Part shown: positions 1 through 9,096 of the stretch, in pieces
How positions within the stretch are numbered: position 1 is the stretch's first letter
Layout: each line of letters starts with the position of its first letter
Origin: Peribacillus sp. ACCC06369
GTDB taxonomy: Bacteria > Bacillota > Bacilli > Bacillales > DSM-1321
Assembly: GCF_030348945.1 (NCBI RefSeq)
Contig: NZ_JAUCEN010000002.1
Location: forward strand, 4,340,001-4,404,000
Direction: 5' to 3'
Length of the DNA stretch: 64,000 bases
Made by a program: the position numbers and the translations under genes
The notes under the pieces: generated by a model
What the model saw: the letters and a program-made list of their open reading frames with translations, nothing else
The model's database searches: none
What the model was told of the DNA's origin: nothing

Positions 1-963
1 TATCACACCTGATATGGGGGAAACTGCACCGTTTTTAATATTCGTTGCGGTACGGGCGATGGCACCTGTAGCCGGAATGCCTCCAAATAATGGCGTAATC
101 ATATTGGTCAATCCTTGCCCCATCAGCTCTTTATTGCTGTTATGTTTACTGTTGGTCATGCCGTCTGCCACTACAGCGGATAATAGTGATTCAATTCCTC
201 CAAGCATGGCAATGACCAAAGCAGCCGGAAGGAGTTCAATCACTAGGCTGCCAGTGATATGGGGGAACTGAAAATGGGGCAATGCATTAGGGATGGCGCC
301 ATAAGCCGATCCAATGGTCGCTACCTGATCAGGAAAGAAAAAGGTGGCGACTAGAGTTGATACAATCAATCCCAGCAAGGCTCCAGGGATTTTCGGTAAA
401 TATTTTGGAGTTAATATGACGAGAGTTAAACTTATGATAGCCACCAGTACACTGTAGATATTAACTGTATTGAAGTTCAATAAGATTTCTTTCATGTTTA
501 AAAGAAAGGCTTCTTCTTTTTTTAAGTTACTGAGTCCAAAGAAATTGGCAATCTGGCCAGAAAAGATAATCACAGCAATTCCAGCAGTAAATCCGATGGT
601 AACTGGACGCGGAATGAACTTGATGAATCTCCCCAGTTTGAACACACCTAAAAGAAAAATCATGATACCTGCCAAGAAACCGGCGATTAACAGTTTTTCA
701 TATCCATACTGCATGACCACTCCCAACAAGATCGGGACAAAGGCTCCAGTCGGGCCTGCAATTTGATATCTCGATCCGCCTAAAAGGGAGACCATGATTC
801 CAGCTATGATTGATGTGTACAGTCCGTATTCTGGTCTTACCCCTGAAGCAATGGCAAAAGCCATCGCTAAAGGAATTGCTACAATCCCAACTACCACACC
901 GGCAACCAGGTCTTTCTGAAAATGGCTAAAGTTGTATCCTTCAAGCCTGCTAGAACCCATCAT
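1..963 (-). CDS. SulP family anion transporter (C-terminus beyond window)
   Basis: The minus frame stays open from ATG at 963 to the window edge, giving 321 residues of a hydrophobic SulP/SLC26-type permease that usually has about 480-560 residues. Visible family features are the N-terminal VAGVVVGIVAIPLAMAFAIA segment, the RYQIAGPTGAF loop, and GGIPATGAIARTATNIKNGA near the edge. An AAGGGGCG ribosome site precedes the start. It lies 16 bp behind a carbonic anhydrase gene on the same strand, which suggests bicarbonate rather than sulfate transport; that substrate is inferred. The STAS domain, if present, is off the window. Confidence 0.9.
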   Translation of the reverse strand, partial: MMGSSRLEGYNFSHFQKDLVAGVVVGIVAIPLAMAFAIASGVRPEYGLYTSIIAGIMVSLLGGSRYQIAGPTGAFVPILLGVVMQYGYEKLLIAGFLAGIMIFLLGVFKLGRFIKFIPRPVTIGFTAGIAVIIFSGQIANFFGLSNLKKEEAFLLNMKEILLNFNTVNIYSVLVAIISLTLVILTPKYLPKIPGALLGLIVSTLVATFFFPDQVATIGSAYGAIPNALPHFQFPHITGSLVIELLPAALVIAMLGGIESLLSAVVADGMTNSKHNSNKELMGQGLTNMITPLFGGIPATGAIARTATNIKNGAVSPISGVI

Positions 964-979
964 TTTATCGCCCCTTCTT

Positions 980-1573
980 TTATTGAATATGTATTTCATC
1001 CTTGTTGACAACGTTGCTATATCCATCTATGATTCGATCCAATTTACCGGTTTCGGGATGGATGACCATACCGTGAACGGCAATGGAATCCGGTAATAAG
1101 GGATGGTTTTTGATCAAACGAACACTATTAGTAACACTCTCCTCCACGCATTGAAAACCTGATAGCCATTTTGTTAAATCAATACCAGAGTTTGTTAGGA
1201 TATCAATATGCTCCTGACTGACTTTCTTCTGCTTTGCGGCATCAAGAAGTGAAGAGGATTGAAGCCCCACCATACCGCATCCGTGATGTCCGATCACGCA
1301 TACTTCCTCCGCTTTCAGCTCATAAATAGCGACAAGGACACTGCGCATAATGCTGCCAAAGGGGTGAGAAACAATAGCTCCTGCGTTTTTAATGATTTTC
1401 GCATCTCCATTTTTTAAACCCAACGCCTTTGGAAGCAATTCCAATAGACGGGTATCCATACACGTTATAATGACGATCTTTTTATCTGGATACTTTGTCG
1501 TTTGAAACTCTGTATATTTGTTTTGATCGACAAACGTCTTGTTATAATCCAAAATACTCGAAATGATTGACAT
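980..1573 (-). CDS. Beta-class carbonic anhydrase
   Basis: 197 residues, the size of a small bacterial beta-carbonic anhydrase, which interconverts CO2 and bicarbonate in the cytoplasm. The zinc site is visible: Cys38-x-Asp40-x-Arg42 (CMDTR) and His96-x-x-Cys99 (GHHGCGM). A good AAGGAG site precedes the ATG. The gene is first in a probable operon with the SulP transporter downstream, so the enzyme may be supplied with, or may trap, inorganic carbon moved by that permease (inference). Resembles B. subtilis YtiB-type enzymes. Confidence 0.93.
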   Translation of the reverse strand: MSIISSILDYNKTFVDQNKYTEFQTTKYPDKKIVIITCMDTRLLELLPKALGLKNGDAKIIKNAGAIVSHPFGSIMRSVLVAIYELKAEEVCVIGHHGCGMVGLQSSSLLDAAKQKKVSQEHIDILTNSGIDLTKWLSGFQCVEESVTNSVRLIKNHPLLPDSIAVHGMVIHPETGKLDRIIDGYSNVVNKDEIHIQ

Positions 1574-1827
1574 TCATCATTCTCCTTTCCGTTGCAATTC
1601 TTTGTTAAATTGTTATAGAAGGTAATGTTCTAAAAAAGGGTATGTACAATGATCCAGATGCCTTTCATCCAATGATCTTATTTGGCTTCGTTTTACATGG
1701 ATGAAACCTTCTTTTAAGCTAATTCCATGTTAAAGTTATAAAATTAGAGTTAAATGATAGAAGGATTAGAAAATGGTGAGAATTATTACAATTTCTTCTC
1801 TTTTGTTTTGCATTTCCCTTACTCAAC
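1574..1827. other. Intergenic region, nothing recognised
   Basis: AT-rich leader upstream of the carbonic anhydrase gene. It presumably carries that operon's promoter, but I see no convincing promoter pair, operator, RNA or small ORF. Confidence 0.4.
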
Positions 1828-1875
1828 AAAAAAGGGTGATACCCATTAGACATCTAATTGGTATCACCCTTTTTT
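1828..1875 (-). terminator. Bidirectional intrinsic terminator
   Basis: Perfect 16-bp stem (AAAAAAGGGTGATACC pairing with its complement at 1860-1875) and a 16-nt loop, with A/T tracts on both sides. It lies 73 bp beyond the stop of the PepSY gene on the minus strand. Confidence 0.9.
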
Positions 1876-1948
1876 ATTTTAGCGGAAAGAAAAATTGAAA
1901 TGTGATGGGAAACATCTCTTAGTTTTACTCAGTTTTGAGCAAACTGTT

Positions 1949-2704
1949 TTATTTAGAGTCATCATTATCATCCACATCAGCATCATCATCTTCCCATGTA
2001 ACTGTTTTTACCTCTTTTGTGTAACCGTCCACTTGGACAACTGCGTCACGATCATCTTCCAATTCAACTTCGACCAAATAATAGGGTGTCTGATTCGGGG
2101 GTTGATAAAATTCTGTATCATCACCTGTTCCTTTAACATGTTTTTCGGCAATCGCAATTGCTTCGTTTTCTGTAATGATACTATCTGCTACCTTTTTTGA
2201 GTCAATAATAGTTCCTGTATATGGGTCGAGTATTAATGTGGTTTTTTCATTATTCTTATTTACAACTGCTTTATAATAGGAGTTGTCTTTTTCCTGCACA
2301 AAATCAATTTGTTCCAGATCACCTTTTGCGGAAATACGTTCCTTTATTTCTTTTTGAGTTAGTTGCTTTTGAGGTGTTTTTTTCGTCGTTTCTTCAGTTG
2401 CATGATCTGAAGTTTCTTCAGCTAACCTCTTCCTTTTTATAGAATTAACTTCCCCACTTTCTGCATCCATCCTAATTTGATATACCCCAGTTTCAAGCTG
2501 CATTTCAATCTGATATACTTCACCATCATTTTTCGTTGTCTTAATAATGGTTCCAGGATATTTATCCTTTGCTATCTGGTTCACTTCTTCTATAGTCAAG
2601 TTTTCCGCGGATAATGATGGAGCCCACCATTGAAATCCGACAAATGAAAGCAGACCAAACACGACAATTAACCCAACTGGTACCAGCCATCTTCTACTCT
2701 TCAT
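1949..2704 (-). CDS. PepSY-domain membrane-anchored protein
   Basis: About 251 residues. One N-terminal membrane segment (WLVPVGLIVVFGLLSFVGF) is followed by an extracytoplasmic part with two or three PepSY-like units, e.g. LETGVYQIRMDAESGEV and TTLILDPYTGTIIDS, and a very acidic C-terminal tail (EDDDADVDDNDDSK). PepSY domains are usually regulatory or inhibitory of proteases or partner proteins at the cell surface. I chose ATG 2704 because GGGTGA lies just before it; ATG 2716 is the alternative. It lies 107 bp downstream of a histidine kinase gene, an arrangement like B. subtilis ykoG-ykoH with the PepSY genes ykoI/ykoJ, so it is probably part of or controlled by that system. Confidence 0.85.
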   Translation of the reverse strand: MKSRRWLVPVGLIVVFGLLSFVGFQWWAPSLSAENLTIEEVNQIAKDKYPGTIIKTTKNDGEVYQIEMQLETGVYQIRMDAESGEVNSIKRKRLAEETSDHATEETTKKTPQKQLTQKEIKERISAKGDLEQIDFVQEKDNSYYKAVVNKNNEKTTLILDPYTGTIIDSKKVADSIITENEAIAIAEKHVKGTGDDTEFYQPPNQTPYYLVEVELEDDRDAVVQVDGYTKEVKTVTWEDDDADVDDNDDSK

Positions 2705-2810
2705 CGTATCACCCATCCAACTTCATTCTGGCTTAATTAAATCTTGGTAAAATGAGAACTCGATAAGAATTCACCCATTCTTTTATTTAAATCTCTTTCA
2801 GTAAAGGGAC

Positions 2811-4154
2811 TTAAGTAAATAAAAGAGTGACGATTGTTCCCTTGCCTTCGAGACTATCCATTTCAATCCGTACGTCAATCGCCTCAGCAATTTCCTTTGC
2901 CATGGAAAGCCCTAATCCTGATCCGCCTTGCTTTCGGCTTCTTGCTTCATCTACACGATAAAAGCGATCGAACACTTTTGGCAATTCAGCCTTTGGGATT
3001 CCGCCCCCTCTGTCTTCGATGCGGATATATGCTTCATTACCTGTTTTTCCTATGTAGACTGAGATATGCTCGTCACTATACTTTCTTGCATTGTCCAAAA
3101 AAATGAACAAAAGCTGTTTTAACTTTTGAACGTCCGTTAATGCTTCAATTGCATCGTTGCTATGAATCTCCACTGTTCGATCGTACGCATTTTTATACAC
3201 TTTTGCTAAATCTGCCATGATATCAGTCAGATTTACGTTTTCCTTCACTATATTCCATTTTTCCTGATGCTTTGCAAGCAGGAGCAATTGCTCTGTCATC
3301 TCTCTCATTCTAATGGCCTCAGAATGAATGGCCTCTACTGATTCATCAAACAAATCAGGACGCTTTAAACCCCTTCTTTGCAAAAGACTCGCATAGCTTT
3401 CGATGACAGTTAGCGGTGTTTTTAATTCATGTGAAGCATTTGATACGAATTGTTCCTGTTTCTCGAAGTTAGCCTGTAACAAATCGATCATGTGATTAAA
3501 GGTTTTCCCCATTTCCACAAGTTCATCTTTTGAATTTTCTTCTAGGCTGAGTCGCTTAAATTGGCCACTTGTTTGAATCTCTTTCATCGTTTCAATCATC
3601 AAGCGAATCGGACGAGCAATGAAATTACTGAGAATACTGCTTGATATCAAAACAGGAATCATGGCGATGACCGTTACAGCAATTAATACAATGCGAAGAA
3701 CAGCGAGCATTTCTTCTGTTGCTTGAATGCTTTTGGTGATTTGAAGATTAACTACACTTCCATCCCCCCAAACGATCGGGTTTGAAACGAACACATACTT
3801 TTTCTGATCAAAAGTGATGATTGCGCTCTCCTCACCTGGGTAAAAGCTGCTAGGTCGATTGCATAACTGTTTTTCAGAATTGGATGTAACAACTGTTCCT
3901 TGCCTTTGACCCTCTATTACAATACCAACCATGCCATCTATAGGCACATAGGCACGTAGTAGATCATTTGGTGAAATACGATTTACATTTTCACTAACAT
4001 CAAATGCCATTTTCTCTGTCTCCGCTTTCGCACGATTAAGTTCATTCATCATCACCTGTTTACTGAAAACAAAATAAATGGAAACATTCATCAAAAGCAG
4101 CAGGAAAATGAATAACACCGTTGTATATAAATTTATTTTCCTTCGAAGTCTCAT
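2811..4154 (-). CDS. Sensor histidine kinase (YkoH-like)
   Basis: 447 residues. Membrane segments at about 10-31 and 155-178 flank an extracytoplasmic sensor region. A HAMP linker follows, then HisKA with phospho-acceptor His242 (SNASHELKTPL) and a HATPase domain with N box (FLDNARKYSD) and G boxes (DRGGGIP, GGSGLGLSMAKEI). The start codon overlaps the response regulator stop as ATGA, so the two are translationally coupled. With the adjacent PepSY gene the locus resembles ykoGH of B. subtilis. The signal is unknown. Confidence 0.95.
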   Translation of the reverse strand: MRLRRKINLYTTVLFIFLLLLMNVSIYFVFSKQVMMNELNRAKAETEKMAFDVSENVNRISPNDLLRAYVPIDGMVGIVIEGQRQGTVVTSNSEKQLCNRPSSFYPGEESAIITFDQKKYVFVSNPIVWGDGSVVNLQITKSIQATEEMLAVLRIVLIAVTVIAMIPVLISSSILSNFIARPIRLMIETMKEIQTSGQFKRLSLEENSKDELVEMGKTFNHMIDLLQANFEKQEQFVSNASHELKTPLTVIESYASLLQRRGLKRPDLFDESVEAIHSEAIRMREMTEQLLLLAKHQEKWNIVKENVNLTDIMADLAKVYKNAYDRTVEIHSNDAIEALTDVQKLKQLLFIFLDNARKYSDEHISVYIGKTGNEAYIRIEDRGGGIPKAELPKVFDRFYRVDEARSRKQGGSGLGLSMAKEIAEAIDVRIEMDSLEGKGTIVTLLFT

Positions 4155-4852
4155 TTGGCTTCCTTTATGACGTAGCCAACGCCTCTTACAGTATGAATAA
4201 GTGGCGCATCAAAGCCATATTCGAGCTTTTTTCGAACATATCGGATATACACATCCACTACGTTTGTTTCTCCATAGAAATCATACCCCCAGACCGCTTC
4301 CAGAATTTGATCCCGGTTTAGCACTTGACGCTTATTCTTCAGTAAATAAAGAAGTAAATCATACTCCTTTGGGGTTAGGTCAATTTCATTTTCGCCTCTG
4401 ATGACTTCGCGCGTTTTGACATTTAACCTTAAATCAGCAGTATTTAGCCATTCATCGCCGTCATCTTCCATTAAAGGTGCTGCAGTTCGCATTCTTAAAA
4501 CCGCACGGATTCGAGCAAGCAATTCCTCAATTTGGAAGGGTTTTGTAATGTAGTCATTCGCGCCGAGATCAAGACCAGAAACTTTATCTTCCACCGACCC
4601 CTTTGCCGTTAACAGGATGACAGGTGTAAAGGTGTTTTTCGTACGAATTTTACGAAGAAGCTCGATTCCGCTAATGCCTGGAAGCATGACATCCAATAAG
4701 ATCAAATCCCATTTTCCTGATCCATATACTTCAAGTGCTTCATTCCCGTCCATTGCCTTTCCGATTCGGTAGCCTTCGATTTCAAGCTCTAATTCAAGCA
4801 GTCTCAAAATTTTCTCTTCGTCTTCTACGATTAATATTGATTCTTTATTCAT
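4151..4852 (-). CDS. OmpR-family response regulator (YkoG-like)
   Basis: 233 residues from ATG 4852, chosen because a full AAGGAGG site lies 9 nt upstream; the reading frame extends further upstream without support. The receiver domain has phosphorylatable Asp54 (LILLDVMLPG) and the switch Lys in NDYITKPF. The C-terminal winged helix ends with the usual LIHTVRGVGYVIKE. It pairs with the overlapping kinase gene and is expected to activate its own operon and possibly the PepSY gene. Confidence 0.96.
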   Translation of the reverse strand: MNKESILIVEDEEKILRLLELELEIEGYRIGKAMDGNEALEVYGSGKWDLILLDVMLPGISGIELLRKIRTKNTFTPVILLTAKGSVEDKVSGLDLGANDYITKPFQIEELLARIRAVLRMRTAAPLMEDDGDEWLNTADLRLNVKTREVIRGENEIDLTPKEYDLLLYLLKNKRQVLNRDQILEAVWGYDFYGETNVVDVYIRYVRKKLEYGFDAPLIHTVRGVGYVIKEAK

Positions 4853-4951
4853 ATGGAATGCCTCCTTTTGGGGGGATTTTTTTGTGGGACTTTTTATTTT
4901 GCGTAAGAAAAATAGGATCACGAGATTAATAGCGAAGCTAAGTTCAATAAG

Positions 4952-4974
4952 AAAAAGGCTGCCTCAGCAACCTT
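4952..4974 (-). terminator. Intrinsic terminator after the PhzF-like gene
   Basis: Stem AAGGCTGC/GCAACCTT with one mismatch and a CTCA loop. On the minus strand it is followed by TTTTTCTT. Confidence 0.75.
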
Positions 4975-5013
4975 ACTATTTTGAAGCAAAGCACCTGTTA
5001 GAATGTAAGGTTA

Positions 5014-5895
5014 TTAAAGGAACCATTCACCTTGAGCAATTTTCACTACTTTACCTCCTACATGAACGTTGATTTTCCCGGTATCATACCCTGCTTTTAA
5101 AAACAACAAAGAAGGCCTTCCGATTTCGTATCCTTGTTCTACGCGAACGTTTATTTCACTATTTTCAAAATACCGGTATTTAACTAAGTAAGAAGCTAAA
5201 CATCCATTAGAACTGCCAGTAGCTGCATCTTCGGGGATACCATAAAAATCTGCAAAGTCTCGAACATTTAAATCATTTTTCGAATTATACGTTTCTGGAG
5301 AAAAAACCATAATGGCTTTTGCCTCAGTATGTTCAATTAACTCAAAATATTTTTCTCTATTCACCTTTACTTTTTTAACGGCATCCAATGATTTTAATGG
5401 GACAACAATCACTGGTAGTCCAGTCGAAACTTCCTGAATGGGAAATCTATCATCTATGTTTTCTTTATGTATATTTAAAACTTCAGAAATTTTATTTTCA
5501 TCTAAAATCCGGCCGAAAGTTGGTTCATTTTGTTTCATCCATATAAGTTCTTCCTGATTATTGAATGATACTGTTATCTGACCACCTTTAAAGTTTAAAA
5601 TAATGTTTTCCAATGGTTCATCCAATACTTCGTTTTGAATGATGTATGCAGTTCCTAAAGTCGGATGGCCAGCAAAAGGAACCTCTTCATTAGGTGTGAA
5701 AATCCGGACATCATAACCGCCATCAATTTTTGAATCAGACAAGATAAAGGTAGTTTCTGAAAAATTAATTTCTTTGGCTATTTGTTGCATTTCATTATCC
5801 GGAACATTTCCAGCGTTTTTAAAAACCGCGAGTTGATTTCCTGTATATTTTCCATTTGAAAACACATCAACAATAGAATAATTAATCCTCTCCAT
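5014..5895 (-). CDS. PhzF-family isomerase/epimerase-like protein
   Basis: 293 residues, the family's normal length. PhzF-fold proteins share a diaminopimelate-epimerase-like two-lobed fold; the founding member isomerises DHHA in phenazine synthesis, but most Bacillus homologues have no known substrate. Family signatures seen: VDVFSNGKYTGNQLAVF near the N-terminus, NFSETTF (with the catalytic Glu), VPFAGHPTLG, and DAATGSSNGCLASYL. ATG 5895 was chosen because GAGGGGGAG precedes it; ATG 5910 would overlap that site. There are no phenazine genes nearby, so only the fold is assigned. Confidence 0.9.
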   Translation of the reverse strand: MERINYSIVDVFSNGKYTGNQLAVFKNAGNVPDNEMQQIAKEINFSETTFILSDSKIDGGYDVRIFTPNEEVPFAGHPTLGTAYIIQNEVLDEPLENIILNFKGGQITVSFNNQEELIWMKQNEPTFGRILDENKISEVLNIHKENIDDRFPIQEVSTGLPVIVVPLKSLDAVKKVKVNREKYFELIEHTEAKAIMVFSPETYNSKNDLNVRDFADFYGIPEDAATGSSNGCLASYLVKYRYFENSEINVRVEQGYEIGRPSLLFLKAGYDTGKINVHVGGKVVKIAQGEWFL

Positions 5896-5992
5896 AAGAC
5901 TCCCCCTCATTTACTTGTTAGTTATTTAAACGAATGTCCCAATTATTGCATTTAAATTTTTAAAATTACAGTCGCTATTTGCCCAGTTAGCT

Positions 5993-6023
5993 CCATAAAA
6001 AAAAGAGCTGCCTGAGCAACTCT
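5993..6023 (-). terminator. Intrinsic terminator after the GNAT gene
   Basis: Stem AGAGCTGC/GCAACTCT with one mismatch and a CTGA loop; U-run on the minus strand. Same design as the terminator at 4952. Confidence 0.75.
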
Positions 6024-6050
6024 CATGTTAAAAGCCCTATATCTATTCCA

Positions 6051-6545
6051 CTAAAAATAATTTGGGATTTCATAGGATATGGAGTCCATATCCTTTTCAT
6101 TCGAATAATACATACAAATACTATCCTCATATTTTTGCTTAGTGGAAGTGAGTTCAATAAAGTTCAATTTTTTATAAAATGCCGTTCCAATATCGCTATA
6201 TAGGAAAAAATCAGTACAATTCATCCTCTGCTCTAAATCGTTTATCACTTTCTGGATCAATAGCGATGCATATCCTTTGCTCCTCAAATGCATCGGGGTG
6301 GCAATTGAACCGATCCCTCTGACAATCAAGGCTTCCGAGGGATTTAATTCATATACAATCAAGGAACTTAATAGCTCTTTTGTAGCCGTTTCTTCTAAAA
6401 CATGCCATTTACCTTTTTTATATTTACTGGAATTCCGACACATCGTTATATATTCGTTAGCTGCCATTTTGTCTCCCCAAACATCATGGCCCATCATATA
6501 CACAGCTTCCATATCCCCGCTTGTTGCTTCTCTCATTATTTTCAA
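6051..6545 (-). CDS. GNAT-family acetyltransferase
   Basis: 164 residues with an acetyl-CoA-binding pattern at LRSKGYASLLIQKVINDL and a preceding beta strand (SIATPMHLRSKG). The substrate is unknown. The start is TTG at 6545, preceded by AAGGAGCGGATAAT at good spacing; the next ATG is three codons in and has no separate ribosome site. It stands alone between terminators. Confidence 0.85.
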   Translation of the reverse strand: MKIMREATSGDMEAVYMMGHDVWGDKMAANEYITMCRNSSKYKKGKWHVLEETATKELLSSLIVYELNPSEALIVRGIGSIATPMHLRSKGYASLLIQKVINDLEQRMNCTDFFLYSDIGTAFYKKLNFIELTSTKQKYEDSICMYYSNEKDMDSISYEIPNYF

Positions 6546-6573
6546 ATTATCCGCTCCTTATGTACCATCCAAC

Positions 6574-6951
6574 CTATATAAAATAATCCACATTATACAT
6601 AATCACTAAGGCTAACAGAAGCTGAACTATTGTAATGACATGTTCTTTTGCGTTTTTCAAGTACTTCCATTCCAAGAACAACTGAAAACCAGTTAATACA
6701 ATTAAAAAGGATATCAGATACACCTTCATGACATATGGGTCCTCTGTAACAAAGGGGAAAGTACATAAATAAATGGATGCAATGATGGCTCTTCCCCACC
6801 GATCCACTTTCTTACCAGGGGTATCGGCTATCTTTTTCTTATCTACACCAAACCATTTCCTTAAAAATTTATCTATGAAGAGAGAAAAACCAATAAAAAT
6901 AATGAAGATCCACACAATTCCCACTAAAACTACATCCCTTCCACCAACCAT
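6574..6951 (-). CDS. Small membrane protein, DUF4181-like
   Basis: 125 residues with about four hydrophobic segments (near 7-26, 56-68, 73-91 and 105-122). The motif FGVDKKKIADTPGKKVDRWGRAII between segments one and two is what I associate with the Bacillus-specific DUF4181 family. Function unknown. It lies 28 bp upstream of the GNAT gene on the same strand and may be co-transcribed with it. Confidence 0.7.
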   Translation of the reverse strand: MVGGRDVVLVGIVWIFIIFIGFSLFIDKFLRKWFGVDKKKIADTPGKKVDRWGRAIIASIYLCTFPFVTEDPYVMKVYLISFLIVLTGFQLFLEWKYLKNAKEHVITIVQLLLALVIMYNVDYFI

Positions 6952-7119
6952 TTTATCTATATTTTACCATAATTAGATATGGTCTTATCAACCGAATCAG
7001 CCATTTAAGCACATAAGAAAAAGAGCTGCAAGAGCCCCCCTTGTTTTGTTATGAACTTCAAATCTATATCCCAATGATGAACAAAGACCCCCATTAAGAT
7101 CTTTAGGTAAAAACTAATT

Positions 7120-7350
7120 CTATATTAAGAAACTCAGAATGACGGTAAAGAGAACTAATAGCGAGACAACAAGACACATATACCCAACGAATCCTTTACG
7201 ATCCTTTTGAAGTTCGGTAATTCCAATCACCAGCATCATTAACCCCAGGAAAAACATGCTGTATGGTAACAACTTATCATTCCCGGTAATTAGCTGTGTA
7301 GCTGATAAAGCAAAAACAATGATTCCTAAGATGATTCTAGCTATATTCAA
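7120..7350 (-). CDS. Small membrane protein, DUF3953-like
   Basis: 76 residues from TTG 7350, chosen because AAAGGGGG stands 7 nt upstream; a longer GTG start at 7377 has no ribosome site. Three hydrophobic segments are separated by short polar loops (TGNDKLLP, ELQKDRKGF). The pattern resembles DUF3953 proteins of Bacillus. Function unknown. Confidence 0.65.
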   Translation of the reverse strand: MNIARIILGIIVFALSATQLITGNDKLLPYSMFFLGLMMLVIGITELQKDRKGFVGYMCLVVSLLVLFTVILSFLI

Positions 7351-7561
7351 GAATATTCCCCCTTTAACCCAATCCACTAACTATATCCTAATTATACCAT
7401 TTTGTGAAAGGTGAGCTTTCAGACAGAGGGTCTTTTTTATATGATCACCGAAATAATTTTAGTTAAAAAGCACAAAATAATATCTGAAATTTCACACTTC
7501 TTCTAATGATTCCTAAATCCGAATCTTATATACTTTATTTATGTTAGATTTTATTACATTA

Positions 7562-7582
7562 CGTGGTATGTCATATAACACG
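7562..7582. promoter_or_regulatory. Candidate operator upstream of the NCS1 permease
   Basis: Imperfect palindrome CGTGGTATGTCATATAACACG in which 8 of 10 position pairs match. It sits just before the permease ribosome site and may bind a regulator. Confidence 0.3.
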
Positions 7583-7604
7583 ATGAATGGGAGTTGAGTG
7601 TAAA

Positions 7605-9008
7605 TTGTCTACATATCTAGAAAGTCATGCTTTGGAAGAAACGGAGTTCAACCATACTGCGGATTTGGATGAATCTCTGAAGCCTAAAACAAAAGAAGAT
7701 AGGACGGTTGGCCCGATATCCTATATATTCATGTGGATTGGAGACGGCGTCAATTTAGGGAATATGACACTAGGGGCCAGCTTGGTTGTAGCGGGAACCG
7801 CAACGTTGAACATCATTCAGACGTTTGCTGCAGCTGCCATCGCCATCGCCATCATTTCCATGATTTTCGCTTTAAATGATAGGATCGGATACAGGACCGG
7901 AATTCCCTATGTTGTTCAGCTCAGAATGTCCTTCGGGATGAAAGGCTCCATCATATCATCACTTTTGCGCGGAATTCCGGCCATCATCTGGTACGGTTTT
8001 CAAAGTTGGATCGGTGGTACTGCCTTAAACGAAATCGTGAAGATCATGACGGGTGGCGCTTTTGATAATGCCGTCATTTGCTTTGTCGTGATTCAACTGG
8101 TGCAAATTGCGCTTTCGCTGTACGGCTTCCATGCCATCAAATGGGTGGAAATGCTTGCATCCATCGTTATCATGCTAGCGCTTGTCTATGTATTTGGTAT
8201 TCTCCTTACATCACATAACGAGGTCATCGCGGAAAAATGGGTGCATGCCGAAGGCTCATGGGGCTTGCCGTTCTTTGCTTTCATCATGATGTTTTTGGGG
8301 AATTATGCGGCTATCTTTTTAAGCGCAGGAGACTATTCAAGAGAGCTTAAGTCTGGCATCAGTGATGCAAAACGAGGTTTTTTGTACTTTTCGCCCATTT
8401 TAATAGCCTATGGATTTGTACTGACAATCGGTGTAATGCTTGCTACCGCTACCGGCATATCCAATCCCGTTAAGGCGTTTGCAATAGTGGTGGACAATCC
8501 TTATATCACTGTAGGCGTTTCTGCATTTATCGTAATAGGTGCGATTGCCGTAAATATGGTCGCCAACATTATTCCGCCAACCTATGTCATTACTTTACTT
8601 ACAAAGTTGAAATATAAGATTGCCGTTATCATAACCGGACTTCTTGCCTTTTGCTCATTCCCTTGGGTGCTTGTACAGGATTCTTCGGCGAAGGGGCTCG
8701 GTATGTTCATTCTGATTTATTCCGCTTTTTTAGGCCCGATCGTTTCGATTTTATTAGTCGAATATTATATATTAAGAAAGCAAAAAATGAATGTTGCCGA
8801 TTTATACAGAGAAGACGGACCATTTGCAGGATATAATCCATGCGCACTGCTCGCCATGCTTATCGGCGCCGGTGCCGCCTTTATAAAAGTGGAGCTTGCC
8901 TGGATCATCGGTGTTGTTGTGGCAGGCATTGCCTATATTATTCTGATGAAGTTCGCCTTTAAGGATTCAAGATTCAAAAAAGGTACGATATTCGAGAATG
9001 AATGTTAA
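7605..9008 (+). CDS. NCS1-family nucleobase/allantoin:cation symporter
   Basis: About 467 residues with roughly 12 membrane segments. NCS1 features include GPISYIFMWIGDGVNLGNM in the first segment and GIPAIIWYGFQSWIGG in the middle. The family imports cytosine, uracil, hydantoins or allantoin; it is closest in style to PucI-type permeases but the substrate is not settled. I favour TTG 7605 because GGGAG lies 11 nt before it; ATG 7587 has no visible ribosome site. It is monocistronic and the only plus-strand gene in the first 16 kb. No purine catabolism genes are adjacent. Confidence 0.88.
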   Translation: MSTYLESHALEETEFNHTADLDESLKPKTKEDRTVGPISYIFMWIGDGVNLGNMTLGASLVVAGTATLNIIQTFAAAAIAIAIISMIFALNDRIGYRTGIPYVVQLRMSFGMKGSIISSLLRGIPAIIWYGFQSWIGGTALNEIVKIMTGGAFDNAVICFVVIQLVQIALSLYGFHAIKWVEMLASIVIMLALVYVFGILLTSHNEVIAEKWVHAEGSWGLPFFAFIMMFLGNYAAIFLSAGDYSRELKSGISDAKRGFLYFSPILIAYGFVLTIGVMLATATGISNPVKAFAIVVDNPYITVGVSAFIVIGAIAVNMVANIIPPTYVITLLTKLKYKIAVIITGLLAFCSFPWVLVQDSSAKGLGMFILIYSAFLGPIVSILLVEYYILRKQKMNVADLYREDGPFAGYNPCALLAMLIGAGAAFIKVELAWIIGVVVAGIAYIILMKFAFKDSRFKKGTIFENEC

Positions 9009-9042
9009 TTTGTAGACGCAATCAACATTCATATGACAGCCC

Positions 9043-9080
9043 AAAAAGGGATACTGCTCAAAATGGTAGTATCCCTTTTT
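9043..9080. terminator. Bidirectional intrinsic terminator
   Basis: Perfect 13-bp stem AAAAAGGGATACT / AGTATCCCTTTTT between the convergent permease and NUDIX genes. Confidence 0.92.
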
Positions 9081-9096
9081 TTAAGGAAAGTTGGTT

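Noticed and set aside
5014..5895. Phenazine biosynthesis
   Set aside because: Only a PhzF-fold protein is present, with no other phz genes; the family is widespread with other roles.
7018..7045. Terminator after the DUF3953-like gene
   Set aside because: The AAAAAGAGCTGCAAGAGCC sequence resembles the local terminators but the arms are not complementary.
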